DNA from: Planctomyces sp.
GTDB taxonomy: Bacteria > Planctomycetota > Planctomycetia > Planctomycetales > Planctomycetaceae
Assembly (NCBI GenBank): GCA_005809115.1
Contig: SYLK01000558.1
Span: 1-6,006, forward strand
Reading direction: 5' to 3'
DNA length: 6,006 bases
Numbering within the stretch: position 1 is the stretch's first letter; every line of letters starts with the position of its first letter. The notes under the pieces were generated by a model. The model was not told the origin of the DNA, made no database searches, and was given only the letters and a program-made list of their open reading frames with translations. Both the position numbers and the translations under genes were made by a program. Of the stretch, positions 5,953 through 6,006 are shown one piece after another.

Positions 5953-6006
5953 TGCGGCCATGGAATGTCGGGTCGGGTCAGGGCATCACGATATCCTCGT
6001 CCGGAA
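5952..6006 (+). other. Window tail with a possible start of a further gene
   Basis: An ATG at 5952-5954 overlaps the MFS stop codon (TGATG), a common arrangement for coupled genes, and its frame stays open to the edge (MRPWNVGSGQG at the start). A second frame from the ATG at 5960 is open as well. On the minus strand, a frame ending at the stop 5978-5980 (PDEDIVMP at its end) could be the tail of a convergent gene. Too little sequence is present to choose; I cannot assign a product. Confidence 0.2.

Noticed and set aside
5978..6006. Tail of a convergent minus-strand gene ending PDEDIVMP
   Set aside because: Only eight codons are visible and two + strand frames are equally open; not enough to call a gene.

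Overview
The window reads as GC-rich chromosomal DNA from a Gram-negative bacterium, most likely a planctomycete. The pointers are a twin-arginine DUF1501 protein (a family greatly expanded in Planctomycetota), an ABC-type solute-binding domain fused to an OmpA peptidoglycan-binding domain (which implies an outer membrane and cell wall), and the absence of clear ribosome-binding sites before some genes. The genus cannot be assigned from the sequence alone. All five recognisable genes are on the + strand and close packed.

Layout. Positions 1-2801 hold a three-gene ABC importer module of the nitrate/sulfonate/taurine type: the 3' part of a solute-binding protein with a C-terminal OmpA domain (its start lies before the window), an inner-membrane permease (885-1910) and an ATPase (about 1959-2801). 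Gaps are 13 and 18-48 bases, so this is almost certainly one operon. A 122-base gap follows, with a candidate sigma70-type promoter. Next comes a secreted DUF1501 protein (2924-4369), a 149-base gap containing a nested inverted repeat, and a 12-helix major facilitator transporter (4519-5952). The last 54 bases hold no identifiable gene; an ATG overlapping the transporter stop codon may begin another one.

How the parts fit. The binding domain would capture a small solute in the periplasm while its OmpA domain holds it to peptidoglycan; permease and ATPase then import the solute. The solute cannot be read from the sequence. DUF1501 and the MFS protein lie downstream on the same strand, but nothing seen here proves a shared function. 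DUF1501 genes usually sit beside a DUF1549/DUF1553 cytochrome-type gene; none is visible here.

No rRNA, tRNA, CRISPR array, insertion sequence or phage gene was seen. I do not see a clearly new biological system. The less ordinary points are the binding-protein/OmpA fusion and a set of perfect inverted repeats near the 3' ends of the three ABC genes, one of which offers two mutually exclusive hairpins.
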